Shown here: positions 1 to 8,972 of the stretch, in pieces
How the letters are laid out: each line of letters opens with the position of its first letter
How positions within the stretch are numbered: position 1 is the first letter of the stretch
Assembly: GCF_024199005.1 (NCBI RefSeq)
Contig: NZ_JANATA010000019.1
Coordinates: 1 to 64,000 of the forward strand
Length of the DNA stretch: 64,000 nucleotides
Reading direction: 5' to 3'
Source: Opacimonas viscosa
Lineage (GTDB): Bacteria; Pseudomonadota; Gammaproteobacteria; Enterobacterales; Alteromonadaceae
Notes under the pieces: model-generated
The model's database searches: none
Told to the model about the DNA's origin: nothing
Seen by the model: only the letters and a program-made list of their open reading frames with translations
Made by a program: the position numbers and the translations under genes

Positions 1-38
1 CCGTTGGTGTTGAGTGGGTCGTCTCAAGCGAGGTGCGC

Positions 39-66
39 ATTCTACATCCTTCTTGGCATGCGTCAA
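39..66 (-). promoter_or_regulatory. Stringent rRNA/tRNA-type promoter pointing out of the window
   Basis: On the minus strand a -35 hexamer TTGACG (61-66) is followed by a 16-base spacer and a -10 hexamer TAGAAT (39-44), then a GC-rich discriminator beginning GCGC. Strong sigma-70 boxes plus a GC discriminator are the hallmark of growth-rate-controlled rRNA and tRNA promoters. Transcription would run left, off the window, so the product is not visible. An rRNA operon is a guess supported by E. coli, where trmA and rrnB are near neighbours. The rest of 67-286 has no gene that I can see. Confidence 0.6.
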
Positions 67-286
67 CCTCTAAATTATGATATCTGCAAAAAAGATCACT
101 TTTTGAGTCCGAATGCTCAATCTTTAATCTACTGAGACACTCTAAGTCTTTTACTACCCACGTTTATGTCGCAAAACTACGTGAAATTCCGGGTATAGTT
201 GCTTAAATGTACAATAAGAGTAAACTTATTCAGCTTTTTTAAGCTTTCCTACTATTATAACAATAATGATAACAAAAAGGTTTATT

Positions 287-736
287 ATGAAATCGGTTAA
301 TACCAACACACTTATTATCCTAGCGTTCCTATTACTTGCAGGATTCTTTATCGTATCAAAACTCACTTTTCTTACTCCTGCATTAGCATTTGTAGTTGGT
401 GTTGTTTTAACGTTTATTGTTTGTCAGTTAGATTTACCTACAAAATCTACTAACGCAAACACAAATCCTAGTAGTCCAGCAGAACTTACTACTTTATATA
501 TAGGCAATCTTCCTTACCGTTCCAAAGAAGCATCAATTAAACTCCACTTTGAACAATACGGTTATGTTGACTCAGTCAGATTGTTGAAGGACAGAAGAAC
601 TGGTAAACCAAAAGGTTTTGGTTTTGTTGAAGTCGCTAGTGATGCCGCTAATAAAATGATTAAGAAACTAAACGACACTACATTTGAAGAACGTACGTTG
701 AAAGTTCGTTTAGCTAAAGAGAAAGTAGAAGACTAA
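287..736 (+). CDS. Membrane-anchored RNA-recognition-motif (RRM) protein
   Basis: A 149-residue protein with two hydrophobic segments (about residues 8-25 and 29-47), a short polar linker, and one RRM domain at about 68-145. The two RNA-contact motifs are intact: RNP2 as LYIGNL (70-75) and RNP1 as KGFGFVEV (109-116). The start at 287 is chosen because AAAAAGG lies 6 bases upstream; an in-frame ATG at 266 has no such site and would only add seven residues. Single RRM proteins occur in gammaproteobacteria, but the target RNA and role of this one are unknown. The helices suggest RNA binding at the inner membrane. It ends 5 bases before trmA, so the two are probably co-transcribed. Confidence 0.85.
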   Translation: MKSVNTNTLIILAFLLLAGFFIVSKLTFLTPALAFVVGVVLTFIVCQLDLPTKSTNANTNPSSPAELTTLYIGNLPYRSKEASIKLHFEQYGYVDSVRLLKDRRTGKPKGFGFVEVASDAANKMIKKLNDTTFEERTLKVRLAKEKVED

Positions 737-741
737 CATTA

Positions 742-1839
742 ATGTCAGATTATCAGATTCAACTCAGCGAAAAAAAACATCGTTTCGCTGAGTTACTTGC
801 CCCGTTTATTTCAGACCCCATTTTACAAAAAACTTATGTTGCCGAATCAGAACCAGAGCATTACCGAATGCGTGCTGAATTTCGTGTATGGCATGATGGG
901 GACGACTTATACCATATAATGTTTGATCAGCAGTCCAAACAAAAATACCGTGTTGATCAATTTCCTGCAGCTTCTGTTTTAATTAACCAGGCTATGACTG
1001 ATGTCATCAGTGCTGTTAAAACCTCAGCTATACTGAGAAATAAATTATTTCAAATAGATTATCTATCCTGCTTGAATGAGCAACTCGTCATATCATTGGT
1101 CTATCACAAACCATTAGATGATGAATGGTACCAAGCTATTAATCAGTTACGTCTAGAGCTAAGTGCATCCTATCCTGTCCACTTTATCGGTAGAGCAAAA
1201 AAACAGAAGGTAATTTGTACACAAGACTTTGTTATTGAAAAGCTCAAAGTAGATGGTCGTGAGTTTATCTTCAAACACGTAGAAAACAGCTTCACCCAAC
1301 CCAATGCCAAAGTTAACGAAGCGATGCTCGCATGGACAATGGCCTTTGGTCGGGAGTGTCAGGGTGACTTACTTGAACTCTATTGTGGTGCTGGAAACTT
1401 CTCTATCCCATTAGCAACAGTCTTCGATAATGTTGTCGCAACAGAAATATCTAAAACGTCAGTAAACGCAGCACAGTTTAATATCGCCGAAAACAACATC
1501 GACAATTGTGCTATTGTGAGGTTATCTGCTGAAGAGTTTGTGCAAGCAAAAAACAAGGTAAGAGAGTTTCGTCGGTTACAAGAAGTACAAGTAAATTTAG
1601 ACGATTTTAACTTTACGACAGTTTTAGTCGATCCTCCTCGAGCAGGATTAGATGCTGCAACAATACAAATGATTGCCCAGTATGAAAACATTATATATAT
1701 ATCCTGCAATCCTGAAACGCTGGCGAATAACTTAGTTTCGCTAACCACAACGCATGATGTTATTCAAAGTGCATTGTTTGATCAATTTCCATTTACCCAT
1801 CATATGGAAGCTGGCGTCATTCTACGAAAGAAACAATAA
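742..1839 (+). CDS. trmA: tRNA (uracil-54-C5)-methyltransferase
   Basis: The 365-residue product matches the usual length of TrmA (366 in E. coli), which makes ribothymidine at position 54 of the tRNA T-loop using S-adenosylmethionine. Visible motifs are the SAM-binding [16 protein letters not shown], the [11 protein letters not shown] motif, and YISCNPETL with the catalytic cysteine near the C-terminus. TrmA lacks the TRAM domain and Fe-S cysteines of its relatives RlmC and RlmD, and neither is seen here. It follows the RRM gene by 5 bases, which suggests translational coupling. It converges on fabR. Confidence 0.95.
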   Translation: MSDYQIQLSEKKHRFAELLAPFISDPILQKTYVAESEPEHYRMRAEFRVWHDGDDLYHIMFDQQSKQKYRVDQFPAASVLINQAMTDVISAVKTSAILRNKLFQIDYLSCLNEQLVISLVYHKPLDDEWYQAINQLRLELSASYPVHFIGRAKKQKVICTQDFVIEKLKVDGREFIFKHVENSFTQPNAKVNEAMLAWTMAFGRECQGDLLELYCGAGNFSIPLATVFDNVVATEISKTSVNAAQFNIAENNIDNCAIVRLSAEEFVQAKNKVREFRRLQEVQVNLDDFNFTTVLVDPPRAGLDAATIQMIAQYENIIYISCNPETLANNLVSLTTTHDVIQSALFDQFPFTHHMEAGVILRKKQ

Positions 1840-1845
1840 ATTTGC

Positions 1846-1887
1846 GTATATGCATCACACGAAGGACACAACTCGAGATGCATATAC
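1846..1887. repeat. Inverted repeat between convergent trmA and fabR
   Basis: Arms GTATATGCATC (1846-1856) and GATGCATATAC (1877-1887) are perfect 11-base complements around a 20-base loop. There is no T-run after either arm, so this is not a classical intrinsic terminator. It could be a Rho-assisted end, an RNA-stabilising hairpin or a protein site. Confidence 0.5.
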
Positions 1888-1915
1888 TCTGCGAAAATGC
1901 TTGCTGTGCTGGCAG

Positions 1916-2557
1916 TTAAAGACTGCTCTTATCCCTTGCTTTTTGTTCTTTGGGTGTAAAGTGTTTGGCTCCAAGCTGTACTAGCATTAATTGTTGTTTG
2001 ACCTTTTTGGCGATAATCAAGGCTTGTTCGGGATCCGCATCTAGTGCTTCTGCTCCTGCACTAAAGACTATTTTGACCATTGCTTCCGCTTGTAAATCAG
2101 CAAGCCCTTTAGCTGTCTTTTCTCGCAAGACAATGTAATCTGACAACTCTTTAGTAAAGTGATGGATCTCCCGTAAAACAGCTGAACGGAAACCCGCTGA
2201 CGTACCTGTGTGTTCCCGCAACAAAACACGAAATACATTTTTGTGTTCAGCAATAAACTCCATAAATGTATCGACTGAAGTTTCTATAGCACTGACATCA
2301 TGGGTGATTCTTTTACGTGCACTGCGCATTAGTTGCCGTAAAGCGAGTCCAGCCTCATCCACCAAAGTTAAGCCTAATTCATCAATATCCTTGAAATGAC
2401 GATAAAAAGAGGTAGGTGCTATGTTAGCTTCCCTTGCGACCTCTCTAAGAGAAACAGATGAAAGGCTTTTTTCGGCATCTAAACATCGAAACGCGGCATT
2501 TATAATGTTTTGTCTCGTTTCCATTTTTTGTTCTAAACGAGATTTTTTATTAGACAT
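1916..2557 (-). CDS. fabR: TetR-family repressor of unsaturated fatty-acid synthesis (FabR/DesT type)
   Basis: A 213-residue TetR regulator. The N-terminal helix-turn-helix reads SLREVAREANIAPTSFYRHF at about residues 40-59, matching FabR closely. FabR of E. coli represses fabA and fabB; the related DesT of Pseudomonas represses an acyl-CoA desaturase and senses the acyl-CoA pool. Here the gene is divergent from a desaturase gene with a perfect palindromic operator between them, so desaturase control is the likely job. The start has AAGGA 11 bases upstream, a rather long spacing. Confidence 0.9.
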   Translation of the reverse strand: MSNKKSRLEQKMETRQNIINAAFRCLDAEKSLSSVSLREVAREANIAPTSFYRHFKDIDELGLTLVDEAGLALRQLMRSARKRITHDVSAIETSVDTFMEFIAEHKNVFRVLLREHTGTSAGFRSAVLREIHHFTKELSDYIVLREKTAKGLADLQAEAMVKIVFSAGAEALDADPEQALIIAKKVKQQLMLVQLGAKHFTPKEQKARDKSSL

Positions 2558-2601
2558 TAGATGGAATATCCTTGCTAATTTTAGCTGAGTGAATTACATT
2601 T

Positions 2602-2619
2602 AGCGTACAACTGTACGCT
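2602..2619. promoter_or_regulatory. FabR operator palindrome
   Basis: AGCGTACAACTGTACGCT is a perfect 8+2+8 palindrome in the fabR/desaturase divergent gap. It closely resembles the known FabR/DesT operators, which carry AGCGTACA half-sites. It lies 21 bases before the desaturase start, so bound repressor would block that promoter and possibly fabR's own. Confidence 0.85.
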
Positions 2620-2639
2620 GAAATTTTAAAGATTTATTT

Positions 2640-3794
2640 ATGCAAAAACCCCCTTTGATCAAATTCAATGTCATTCTATTTACCGTGTTGACGCTAATCA
2701 CCTTGATTGGTGTTCCTTACTGGGCAATGACTATCGGCTTCAATGGATTTGAAATCGCTACCACAATCTTCCTTTTCTTCTTCACAGGTATGTCAATCAC
2801 TGCTGGTTATCACCGTCTGTGGTCACATAAAGCCTATGAAGCAAATAGTTTTGTTAGATTTGTACTTGCTGTTGGCGGTGCTATGACTTTACAAAATAGT
2901 ATTCTACACTGGGCCAGCGACCACCGTGTGCACCATAAACATGTCGATGTAAACGACAAAGACCCATATTCAGCTAAGCGTGGTTTTTGGTTTTCGCATA
3001 TGGGATGGATGTTACGTGAATATCAATCTGAACGCTATACCGACTATTCAAATTGCCGTGACTTACAAAAGGATAAAATAGTCATGTGGCAGCACAATTA
3101 TTATGTCCCGATTGTGTTATTAGCCAACTTCGGAATTACGGCGCTACTGGGTTATTTAAATGGTTCGATATTAGGCATGGTTCTGTTAGCTGGTGTTGCC
3201 AGGATCGTCATGGTTCATCATGTTACCTTCTTCATTAACTCACTTTGTCATATATGGGGCAAGCAAACCTATACCGACGTCAACACAGCCAAAGACAATG
3301 GTATCTTAGCATTGTTTACTTTTGGTGAGGGTTATCATAATTTCCATCATATATTTGAATATGACTATCGCAATGGTATCCGCTGGTGGCACTATGATCC
3401 GACTAAATGGTTGATCAAATCTCTTTCTGTACTTGGCATGGCAAAAAACCTACGCAAGTGCCCTGAAGACAGAATCCAGCAAGCTAAATTTTCAATGCAA
3501 TTATTAAAAGCACAAAACAAAATAGCAAAATATCCTAACGCTGAAATTTTAAAGGCTAAGTTGGAAGAAGAGTATGCTGTATTACTAGAAAAGTGTAATG
3601 AGTATTATGCAACCAAAAAACGCTTAGTTAGAGTCCAACAAAGACAGTTACAAAAATCTGTTGAACGTTCGGTAGAAAAGGTCACTCAAGAGAAAGCACT
3701 ATTACAACAAAGATGCACCGAATTACAAAATGCTTTTTTGCTACAAAAAGAGCGCTGGAATGCAATATATAAGTTACAATTGCTACCGGCATAA
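2640..3794 (+). CDS. Membrane acyl-CoA delta-9 desaturase with C-terminal coiled coil
   Basis: A 384-residue di-iron fatty-acid desaturase. The three histidine boxes are present: HRLWSH (about 59-64), HRVHH (about 98-102) and HNFHH (about 232-236), set between four or so membrane helices. It would introduce a cis double bond into saturated acyl-CoA at the inner membrane using O2. Unlike short bacterial forms, roughly the last 110 residues are hydrophilic and rich in Lys, Gln and Glu, with a heptad-like coiled-coil character; the function of this tail is unknown. It is divergent from fabR and shares its operator. Confidence 0.9.
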   Translation: MQKPPLIKFNVILFTVLTLITLIGVPYWAMTIGFNGFEIATTIFLFFFTGMSITAGYHRLWSHKAYEANSFVRFVLAVGGAMTLQNSILHWASDHRVHHKHVDVNDKDPYSAKRGFWFSHMGWMLREYQSERYTDYSNCRDLQKDKIVMWQHNYYVPIVLLANFGITALLGYLNGSILGMVLLAGVARIVMVHHVTFFINSLCHIWGKQTYTDVNTAKDNGILALFTFGEGYHNFHHIFEYDYRNGIRWWHYDPTKWLIKSLSVLGMAKNLRKCPEDRIQQAKFSMQLLKAQNKIAKYPNAEILKAKLEEEYAVLLEKCNEYYATKKRLVRVQQRQLQKSVERSVEKVTQEKALLQQRCTELQNAFLLQKERWNAIYKLQLLPA

Positions 3795-3816
3795 ACACTC
3801 TTAAGTATAACACCCT

Positions 3817-3845
3817 AAAGCCGATATCTGAGTATCGGCTTTTTT
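3817..3845 (+). terminator. Rho-independent terminator of the desaturase gene
   Basis: Stem AAAGCCGATA (3817-3826) pairs with TATCGGCTTT (3833-3842) around a 6-base loop and runs into TTTTTT. It sits just after the desaturase stop codon and before sthA. Confidence 0.85.
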
Positions 3846-3860
3846 ACATTGGAAAGAATT

Positions 3861-5267
3861 ATGGAACAGACATTGGCGCATTTTGACGTTGTAGTGATAG
3901 GCACCGGACCAGGTGGTGAAGGTGCTGCGATGCAGTTATCCAAAGCAGGAAAAACCGTTGCTGTTATTGAACGTTATGAGCATGTTGGTGGTGGTTGTAC
4001 TCATTGGGGCACGATTCCATCAAAAGCATTACGTCATTCCGTGAGTCGTTTGATTGAATACAATCAGTCGCCATTGTTCAACCAAACCGATGCAAGTCAA
4101 CGTCTCACCTTCAAAGACATCATGTCACACGCTAGTGGAGTCATCCGCAAACAAACGAAATTACGTGGCGGGTTTTATTCGCGTAATCGAGTATCGCTGA
4201 TGCATGGACAAGCAAGCTTTATCGATACTAATACACTTAAAATTACACGCGATGATGGCACTTTTGAAAACATCACTGCCGATACTTTTGTCATTGCTAC
4301 AGGTTCACGCCCTTACACTCCACCGGATATTGATTTTAGTCATCCACGCATTTATAACTCCGATACGATTTTATCCATGCAACATGATCCCAAAAGCATG
4401 ATTATTTACGGAGCCGGCGTTATTGGTACAGAGTACGCCTCTATCTTCCGCGGTATGGGGGTCAAAGTTGATTTATTCAATATGCGAGACCGCTTATTAT
4501 CATTCTTAGATGATGAGATATCTGATTCATTGAGCTATCACCTGTGGAACAATGGTGTAGTCGTGCGCCATAATGAAACTTATGACAAAATCGAAGGTAG
4601 TGAAGACCATGTGGTGATCACTACTGAATCAGGCAAAAAAATGCGTGCTGATTGCTTACTTTTTGCTAATGGACGTTCAGGTAATACAGAAATGCTGAAC
4701 CTTCCTGAAATTGGCCTGACACCTGATTCGCGAGGACAGCTTTCGGTCAATGAAAATTATCAAACTGAGGTCGGCCATATCTATGCAGTAGGTGATGTTA
4801 TCGGCTACCCAAGCTTGGCATCTGCTGCTTATAATCAGGGGCGATTTGCCGCAGAAGCTATCTTATCAGCAGGGAAAGTGCATAACGGTCTGGTGGCTGA
4901 TATACCGACAGGAATTTACACCATTCCCGAAATTTCTTCAGTCGGTAAAACAGAACAAGAATTAACAGAAGCCAAGGTACCTTATGAGGTAGGTCGAGCA
5001 CAGTTTAAACACCTAGCAAGAGCACAAATCGCAAATTCAATGGTCGGTAGTCTGAAAATCTTATTCCATCGTGAAACGAAAAAAATTCTAGGGATCCATT
5101 GTTTTGGCGAGCGTGCTTCTGAAATCGTCCACATTGGACAAGCCATTATGCAGCAAAAAGGCAAAGGCAATACCATAGAGTACTTTGTTAACACGACGTT
5201 CAACTACCCTACCATGGCCGAAGCCTATCGAGTCGCGGCATTAAACGGTTTGAACCGCTTGTTCTAA
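3861..5267 (+). CDS. sthA: Soluble pyridine nucleotide transhydrogenase
   Basis: A 468-residue FAD enzyme that moves reducing equivalents between NADPH and NAD+ in the cytoplasm. The FAD motif [20 protein letters not shown] is near the N-terminus, the second GxGxx[16 protein letters not shown], is near residue 180, and the FAD-ribityl motif IYAVGDVIG is near 310. The redox-active disulfide of lipoamide dehydrogenases is absent: the segment reads [17 protein letters not shown], as in SthA. E. coli SthA has 466 residues. The ATG at 3861 has GGAAAG 4 bases upstream; an in-frame TTG at 3849 would swallow that site and is rejected. Confidence 0.93.
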   Translation: MEQTLAHFDVVVIGTGPGGEGAAMQLSKAGKTVAVIERYEHVGGGCTHWGTIPSKALRHSVSRLIEYNQSPLFNQTDASQRLTFKDIMSHASGVIRKQTKLRGGFYSRNRVSLMHGQASFIDTNTLKITRDDGTFENITADTFVIATGSRPYTPPDIDFSHPRIYNSDTILSMQHDPKSMIIYGAGVIGTEYASIFRGMGVKVDLFNMRDRLLSFLDDEISDSLSYHLWNNGVVVRHNETYDKIEGSEDHVVITTESGKKMRADCLLFANGRSGNTEMLNLPEIGLTPDSRGQLSVNENYQTEVGHIYAVGDVIGYPSLASAAYNQGRFAAEAILSAGKVHNGLVADIPTGIYTIPEISSVGKTEQELTEAKVPYEVGRAQFKHLARAQIANSMVGSLKILFHRETKKILGIHCFGERASEIVHIGQAIMQQKGKGNTIEYFVNTTFNYPTMAEAYRVAALNGLNRLF

Positions 5268-5288
5268 ATATTAATAGAACAGATTTGA

Positions 5289-5319
5289 CGGCAGTATTTT
5301 CTGAACTCAGATACTGCCG
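5289..5319. repeat. Stem-loop between convergent sthA and the EAL gene
   Basis: CGGCAGTAT (5289-5297) pairs with ATACTGCCG (5311-5319). Inside the loop CTGAACTCAG can extend the helix, leaving a TTT bulge. There is no T-run on either strand, so it may be a Rho-assisted or mRNA-protecting 3' hairpin for both convergent genes. Confidence 0.5.
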
Positions 5320-5387
5320 CAAATTGATATGACTAAATCAGGATGACAACCGTATAAGTATGCTCTGATGAGAGTAATTTGAATCAC

Positions 5388-7184
5388 CTAAAGTGAATTG
5401 TTTTGATTTTGTAAATGGACAAACAAATTACTCAAAGGCATGGGTCTGGCATATAAATAGCCTTGGACCTGTTCACACCCAATCTCTTTTAAAAATTCTG
5501 CCTGATCTGGTCGTTCTACCCCTTCAGCAATCGTCGATAAGTTTAACTTATGCGCTAAAGCAATAATGGTTTCTGCAATATGTGCTTGAGTATCAGGGGT
5601 AAATTCTTGGACAAATTGTCGATCGACCTTCAAACGGTCAATCGGCATTTTTTGTAAATAACTTAAAGAAGAAAATCCTGTACCAAAATCATCAATAGCA
5701 ATTTTAAACCCTAGTTCTTTGAGTTGATGTAAACTTTGGATCACCACATCGGGTTCATCCATCACGACACTTTCAGTGATCTCCAGTTCGATAAGAGATG
5801 GATCCACAGTGAACTCGGACAATAATAATTTGATGTTTTGAGCAAAATTATTACTTCTTAGCTGAATGATAGACACATTCACAGCAATCGTGAGATCTTT
5901 ATATCCTTGAGCATGTAACATACGAGCACTTCGCAAAGCTTCACGGAACACCCATAAACCTAAATCCACGATTAAGCCAGAATACTCAGCTGCGGGAATA
6001 AACTGATTTGGTGGAATAAACTTACCATTAGCATCAGGCCAACGTAACAATGCTTCGACACCACAAACCTTCATAGAGTTTAAACACAATTGTGGCTGAA
6101 ACCACAACTCCAACTCTCGACGCTCAAAAGCGGACGTCAAACGGCGAATTAACTCTATTCTCCATAAGGTTTTTTCTTCTATTTCAAAACTATACCAAAA
6201 ATGATTCAGCGTAGAATTTTTCTTAGCTCGGTTTAATGCTAAATTACAACGCCTAAAGATATCAGCACCGTTATCATATTCGCTATCTAAATGACAAATT
6301 CCCATATTTACAGATACTGGTAATGAATATTGCCCCGCACGAAATGGTGATTCGAAGATTAAAGAAATATCTTCAGGCTTTAACAAAGCTGCTGGACCAA
6401 CTAAACCAAACACATCGGGCCCTATGCGACTAATAGTAATGCTTTTTTCCAAACTGGATTTTAAGCGTTTGGCGACTGCACGTAACAGCATATCACCAGT
6501 ATCCTGACCCAGAGCATCATTTACATCTGAAAAATGGTTTATATCAATAATCAAAACATGTAACCCGTCCATACTTTTTGAGTAATCAGGCGTGTTTAGA
6601 AAATTGATGAAATCGTTGCGATTAGGTAATTTGGTTAATACATCTTTAAATGCAGTGGTATGCAAGTCTAAAAATAAAGCGACATGCTTATAACCTGCTT
6701 TAATACCATTTAATAAATGTTGCAAGTCTACAAACATAGCTGAATCATGTTCAATTTTGCTATTTATAAACATCACCATTTCAAAGTTATTGTCACCCAC
6801 AAAAAATAGTGTGCTAGTAGTATGATGAATAGTCCGCTTTACTCTAAACGCTTCATCGACGGTCTTAGTAATACGCTGATCATTCAACAGTTTTAGTGGT
6901 TGATTGATATACTTAGTGTTCTCTCCTGCTGCAGCGCAAATACGAACATTGGTATCACGTTGCTGAATAATACTCCCGACTTTTAAACATAGGATATCCT
7001 CTGGAGCGAGTTGATAACTGGCACAGAACTGTAAAATTAACCCTTCACAGAAATCTGATAAAGAATTTTTACTAAAGAAATTACTGGTCGCGCCGATAAC
7101 TTTTAATGCACCAGATTTTGTAAGATTTTGGCATTTGTCAGCGACACTTTTAGCGGTTGGGAAAACTTGCTTTACTTTTGACAA
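5388..7184 (-). CDS. GGDEF-EAL cyclic di-GMP protein with degenerate GGDEF
   Basis: A 598-residue signalling protein. Roughly residues 1-170 form an unassigned sensor region, 180-330 a GGDEF domain and 345-590 an EAL domain. The cyclase signature is broken: the loop reads RIGPDVFG in place of GG(D/E)EF, so it is unlikely to make c-di-GMP but could bind GTP or be structural. The EAL domain keeps VEALLRW, EITESVV, IDDFGTGFSSLSYL, LKVDRQFV and AEGVE, consistent with active c-di-GMP phosphodiesterase. No membrane helix is evident, so it is probably cytoplasmic. The apparent start is TTG and is uncertain. Confidence 0.85.
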   Translation of the reverse strand: MSKVKQVFPTAKSVADKCQNLTKSGALKVIGATSNFFSKNSLSDFCEGLILQFCASYQLAPEDILCLKVGSIIQQRDTNVRICAAAGENTKYINQPLKLLNDQRITKTVDEAFRVKRTIHHTTSTLFFVGDNNFEMVMFINSKIEHDSAMFVDLQHLLNGIKAGYKHVALFLDLHTTAFKDVLTKLPNRNDFINFLNTPDYSKSMDGLHVLIIDINHFSDVNDALGQDTGDMLLRAVAKRLKSSLEKSITISRIGPDVFGLVGPAALLKPEDISLIFESPFRAGQYSLPVSVNMGICHLDSEYDNGADIFRRCNLALNRAKKNSTLNHFWYSFEIEEKTLWRIELIRRLTSAFERRELELWFQPQLCLNSMKVCGVEALLRWPDANGKFIPPNQFIPAAEYSGLIVDLGLWVFREALRSARMLHAQGYKDLTIAVNVSIIQLRSNNFAQNIKLLLSEFTVDPSLIELEITESVVMDEPDVVIQSLHQLKELGFKIAIDDFGTGFSSLSYLQKMPIDRLKVDRQFVQEFTPDTQAHIAETIIALAHKLNLSTIAEGVERPDQAEFLKEIGCEQVQGYLYARPMPLSNLFVHLQNQNNSL

Positions 7185-7265
7185 AACAATATATCTGCAA
7201 AGTGAACATATCTAAAATATAGTTCACAACACCTTAGTTAGCTAACACTTAGGAAAATAAATTTA

Positions 7266-8126
7266 ATGAAACCTGATAAGGATATTGGGAGAACTGTTGC
7301 TGTACCCAATAATCCATCACAACAGGTTTCTTCCATACCTACCTCTGTCTATCCCGCCCAGCAGCGCCTATTAAAATGGTGCGCATTGCTTGGTGTAGAA
7401 CAAAGTGGAATCGAATCATCCAACGTTAATCTATTTGCTAATGCAGTAAATGATGCTCTTTACACTCGCAAAGCTAATAATCTTAAAAGTATTTTGACAA
7501 AAGCGTTAAGCAAACCACAAACAAGTGTGCCAAAGGGCAATATGGATGTCGATTGGTGGTTTAATTTTGTTGAAATCGCACAGGAAATCCACTCTAGTTC
7601 TATGCAAGATGTTTGGGCGAATCTCTTAATTAAAGAGATTACCAAACCAGGGAGTATTAGCTTACCCACACTAAAAATCATCAAATCTTTGACACTTAAC
7701 GATACCAAAGCATTTAATAATATATGTAATTTGGCTGCTACGACACCAACAGATACAGTACCAATGGTCATCTCTGGCTTCAGTGCTAAACCCTCTATTT
7801 TAAGAGTCGGTAGGAGCTTCATCAGAGAAGATATTGCGTTGTATCGCTTTGGCCTAGCTTATTCTGATTTACTTGCGTTCGATGCACTTGGTTTGATGTA
7901 TAAAGATGAGATTGAAACGGGTCCAATCGCCACTGATAAAAGACAACAATGGCAGCAATTAGACAGACAATTTTACCTGACACCAAAACGTAAAAATACC
8001 TCTTTACGATATTATAAAATGACCAGTGCAGGCAATGAAATTGCAGGGTTATTAAAAAAGGAACCCCAAGAAACGTACTTTTACGAAATGAAAGAAGCCC
8101 TAAAAAAAGGGTTTGATTTTTATTAA
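7266..8126 (+). CDS. TIGR03899-like conserved protein of unknown function
   Basis: A 286-residue soluble protein. The central region DWWFNFVEIAQEIHSSSMQD and the following segment with WANLLIKEITKPGSIS resemble the TIGR03899 family of gammaproteobacteria, whose function is unknown. The C-terminal part is rich in Lys and aromatic residues. It is divergent from the GGDEF-EAL gene across an 81-base gap and converges on cysH. Family assignment is from memory of the conserved WANLL segment and overall length. Confidence 0.7.
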   Translation: MKPDKDIGRTVAVPNNPSQQVSSIPTSVYPAQQRLLKWCALLGVEQSGIESSNVNLFANAVNDALYTRKANNLKSILTKALSKPQTSVPKGNMDVDWWFNFVEIAQEIHSSSMQDVWANLLIKEITKPGSISLPTLKIIKSLTLNDTKAFNNICNLAATTPTDTVPMVISGFSAKPSILRVGRSFIREDIALYRFGLAYSDLLAFDALGLMYKDEIETGPIATDKRQQWQQLDRQFYLTPKRKNTSLRYYKMTSAGNEIAGLLKKEPQETYFYEMKEALKKGFDFY

Positions 8127-8197
8127 AAGACGAAGTCTAAATCATGTTAAAAGTACAACAAATAACGCTTTTATAATGCGTCGAGCCTTTTATATGA

Positions 8198-8230
8198 ATG
8201 GTGACGATATTACTTAAATACCGTCACCAT
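8198..8230 (-). repeat. Hairpin spanning the cysH stop codon
   Basis: ATGGTGACG (8198-8206) and CGTCACCAT (8222-8230) are perfect 9-base complements around a 15-base loop that contains the cysH stop. There is no following T-run. It probably protects or ends the cysJIH message. Confidence 0.45.
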
Positions 8231-8972
8231 ACTCATGTAAACCGCATTCTCTTTTTAGACCAAAAAAGCGCGTATCTTCTTCCGTCATACCGGCGGTGAG
8301 TGGACGTGTTGTATGCCAGTCACCGATAGAGACATACCCTTGCTCCCATAACGGGTGATAAGGTAAGTTATTAGCCTTTAAATAATCATGTAAGAGTTTA
8401 TTCGATTGATCAATAATTGGGTATACCTTGATTTGATTACCAACACGCTGTGCCACCGGCAGTGTACTGCGTCCGCCTGACTGCGAGCGACGTAAGCCCG
8501 CAAACCAAGTACCTACATTAAGTTCAGCTAATGCTCTGTGCATTGGCTCCACTTTATTCAACTTATTATAAGTCTCAATCCCTTCAACGCCTTGTTCCCA
8601 TAATTTGCCATACTTGGCTTCTTGCCATGCAGCAGAAATCGGGGCTCGATACACCTGTAAATTAAGATTTAATTTTTCAGTCATCTCATCAATAAATTGA
8701 TACGTTTCAGGGAAAAGGTAACCCGTATCGGTTAAAACCACCGGCGTACCAGGCGCAACACTGGATATCAAATGCAACATAACAGCGGATTGGGCACCAA
8801 AGCTCGACGACACAATGGCATTTTGTGGCAAATTAGCAAATGCCCATTCCACTCTAGCGACCGGTGACATTGCTTCTAACTCAGGCGCTAGCTCAGCTAA
8901 AGCGGCTTTATCCCAGGCTGTTATGTCTGGCGTGGACGAGGTAGATGTATCATTGTGCGCAGAATTAAGCAT
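8214..8972 (-). CDS. cysH: Phosphoadenylylsulfate (PAPS) reductase
   Basis: A 252-residue cytoplasmic enzyme reducing PAPS to sulfite with thioredoxin. [14 protein letters not shown] (the PAPS-binding loop), a conserved [10 protein letters not shown] segment and the C-terminal ECGLH with the catalytic cysteine are visible. The paired cysteines of Fe-S APS reductases are absent, so the substrate is PAPS. The start at 8972 is preferred: AAGGAC lies 5 bases upstream, and it overlaps the cysI stop by 8 bases. A longer frame from 9074 would add a hydrophobic stretch that is only the out-of-frame reading of the cysI end. It is the last gene of cysJIH. Confidence 0.93.
   Translation of the reverse strand: MLNSAHNDTSTSSTPDITAWDKAALAELAPELEAMSPVARVEWAFANLPQNAIVSSSFGAQSAVMLHLISSVAPGTPVVLTDTGYLFPETYQFIDEMTEKLNLNLQVYRAPISAAWQEAKYGKLWEQGVEGIETYNKLNKVEPMHRALAELNVGTWFAGLRRSQSGGRSTLPVAQRVGNQIKVYPIIDQSNKLLHDYLKANNLPYHPLWEQGYVSIGDWHTTRPLTAGMTEEDTRFFGLKRECGLHEYGDGI

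Noticed and set aside
1754-1984. 76-codon frame over the trmA/fabR junction
   Set aside because: It reads the ends of two real genes out of frame.
3849-3860. Upstream TTG start for sthA
   Set aside because: The ribosome site GGAAAG lies inside it and serves the ATG at 3861.
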